64,000 nt of DNA from Sulfuricella sp. T08 (GTDB lineage: Bacteria > Pseudomonadota > Gammaproteobacteria > Burkholderiales > Sulfuricellaceae): NCBI RefSeq assembly GCF_000971475.1, contig NZ_DF967525.1, forward strand, positions 1 to 64,000. Direction: 5' to 3'. Position numbers and translations under genes: made by a program. A model generated the notes under the pieces. The model did not search any database, had not been told where the DNA came from, and saw only the letters and a list, made by a program, of their open reading frames with translations. Position 1 is the stretch's first letter, and the number at the start of each line of letters is the position of its first letter. Positions 63,799 to 64,000 of the stretch are shown in pieces.

Positions 63799-63909
63799 CA
63801 GGTGGCTTCGGGCAGTGAGAACATGTTTTAAGGGTAGCGGTTTTCTTTGATTGTTTTTGGGGGGGAGCGGGGGGTGATTAAATGCCCGCTTCTGGAAAAA
63901 TTGTCCGGA

Positions 63910-64000
63910 TCATTGTGCCGCGCCCTCCAGCGCGCTGTCATGCCGTAGCGCGCCATCCTCCATCAGCAACTGGCGCCGAGCGTGGCCGCCGAGGACGGGA
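63910..64000 (-). CDS. ABC transporter ATP-binding protein, C-terminal end (partial)
   Basis: Only the last 29 codons are in the window (PVLGGHARRQLLMEDGALRHDSALEGAAQ). ARRQLLMEDGAL fits the D-loop/terminal strand of MacB/LolD-type ATPases. It continues beyond the window edge. It lies 111 bp upstream of the permease pair on the same strand and should power it. Confidence 0.65.
   Translation of the reverse strand, partial: PVLGGHARRQLLMEDGALRHDSALEGAAQ

Overview
The window looks like a chromosomal segment of a denitrifying betaproteobacterium, probably of the Nitrosomonadales (Sulfuricella/Sulfurimicrobium-like). The reasons are the nor locus with NsrR, NnrS and FNR-type boxes, multihaem cytochromes, O2-independent ubiquinone genes (ubiU/ubiV), an SAH riboswitch in front of ahcY, and dense c-di-GMP signalling. 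The genus is inference. No rRNA, tRNA or CRISPR array was seen.

Layout. 1-3400: an IS21-type element end truncates an outer-membrane barrel gene. Two paralogous dihaem cytochromes c, a NapC/NirT tetrahaem quinol dehydrogenase and an Rrf2 regulator follow. 3500-17020: nitric-oxide region. A leftward cluster (TauD-like dioxygenase, NnrS/haem-copper-like membrane protein, DUF2249, hemerythrin) diverges across an FNR box from norC-norB. A MITE-like element precedes norE-norF-norQ-membrane protein-FeS membrane protein-norD-nsrR-slyX. nnrS closes the region, and a two-cassette integron-like block (two attC-like sites) lies between slyX and nnrS. 17200-22500: tandem Ser/Thr kinase-HDOD-GAF proteins and a small partner. 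22600-25600: yhcC, ubiU, ubiV. 25865-41330: two large GGDEF-EAL proteins, a HerA-like ATPase, an LplA-DUF116 fusion, a WbuC cupin, a PDC-type sensor, an acyltransferase that may be a gene cassette, SAH riboswitch-ahcY and metF.

41535-51436 is the most unusual part. A Slam-type outer-membrane translocon and a putative secreted TbpB-like-barrel client lie between two mirror-image modules. Each module pairs a LapG-like (BTLCP) periplasmic cysteine protease with a membrane PAS sensor whose HD-GYP domain has lost the metal-binding HD residues but kept GYP. The client has a PAAG sequence near its N-terminus, resembling LapG cleavage sites. This suggests signal-controlled processing of a type XI secreted surface protein. 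It is an inference from domains and layout.

51600-64000: ttcA, a pteridine-reductase-like SDR, a MidA-type methyltransferase, an OmpR/EnvZ-type two-component pair diverging from three small glycine-rich or glycine-zipper envelope proteins, an alpha/beta hydrolase with a GGDEF-EAL protein, a decayed MidA fragment, and a MacB-like ABC exporter (two permeases plus the tail of its ATPase, cut by the window end).
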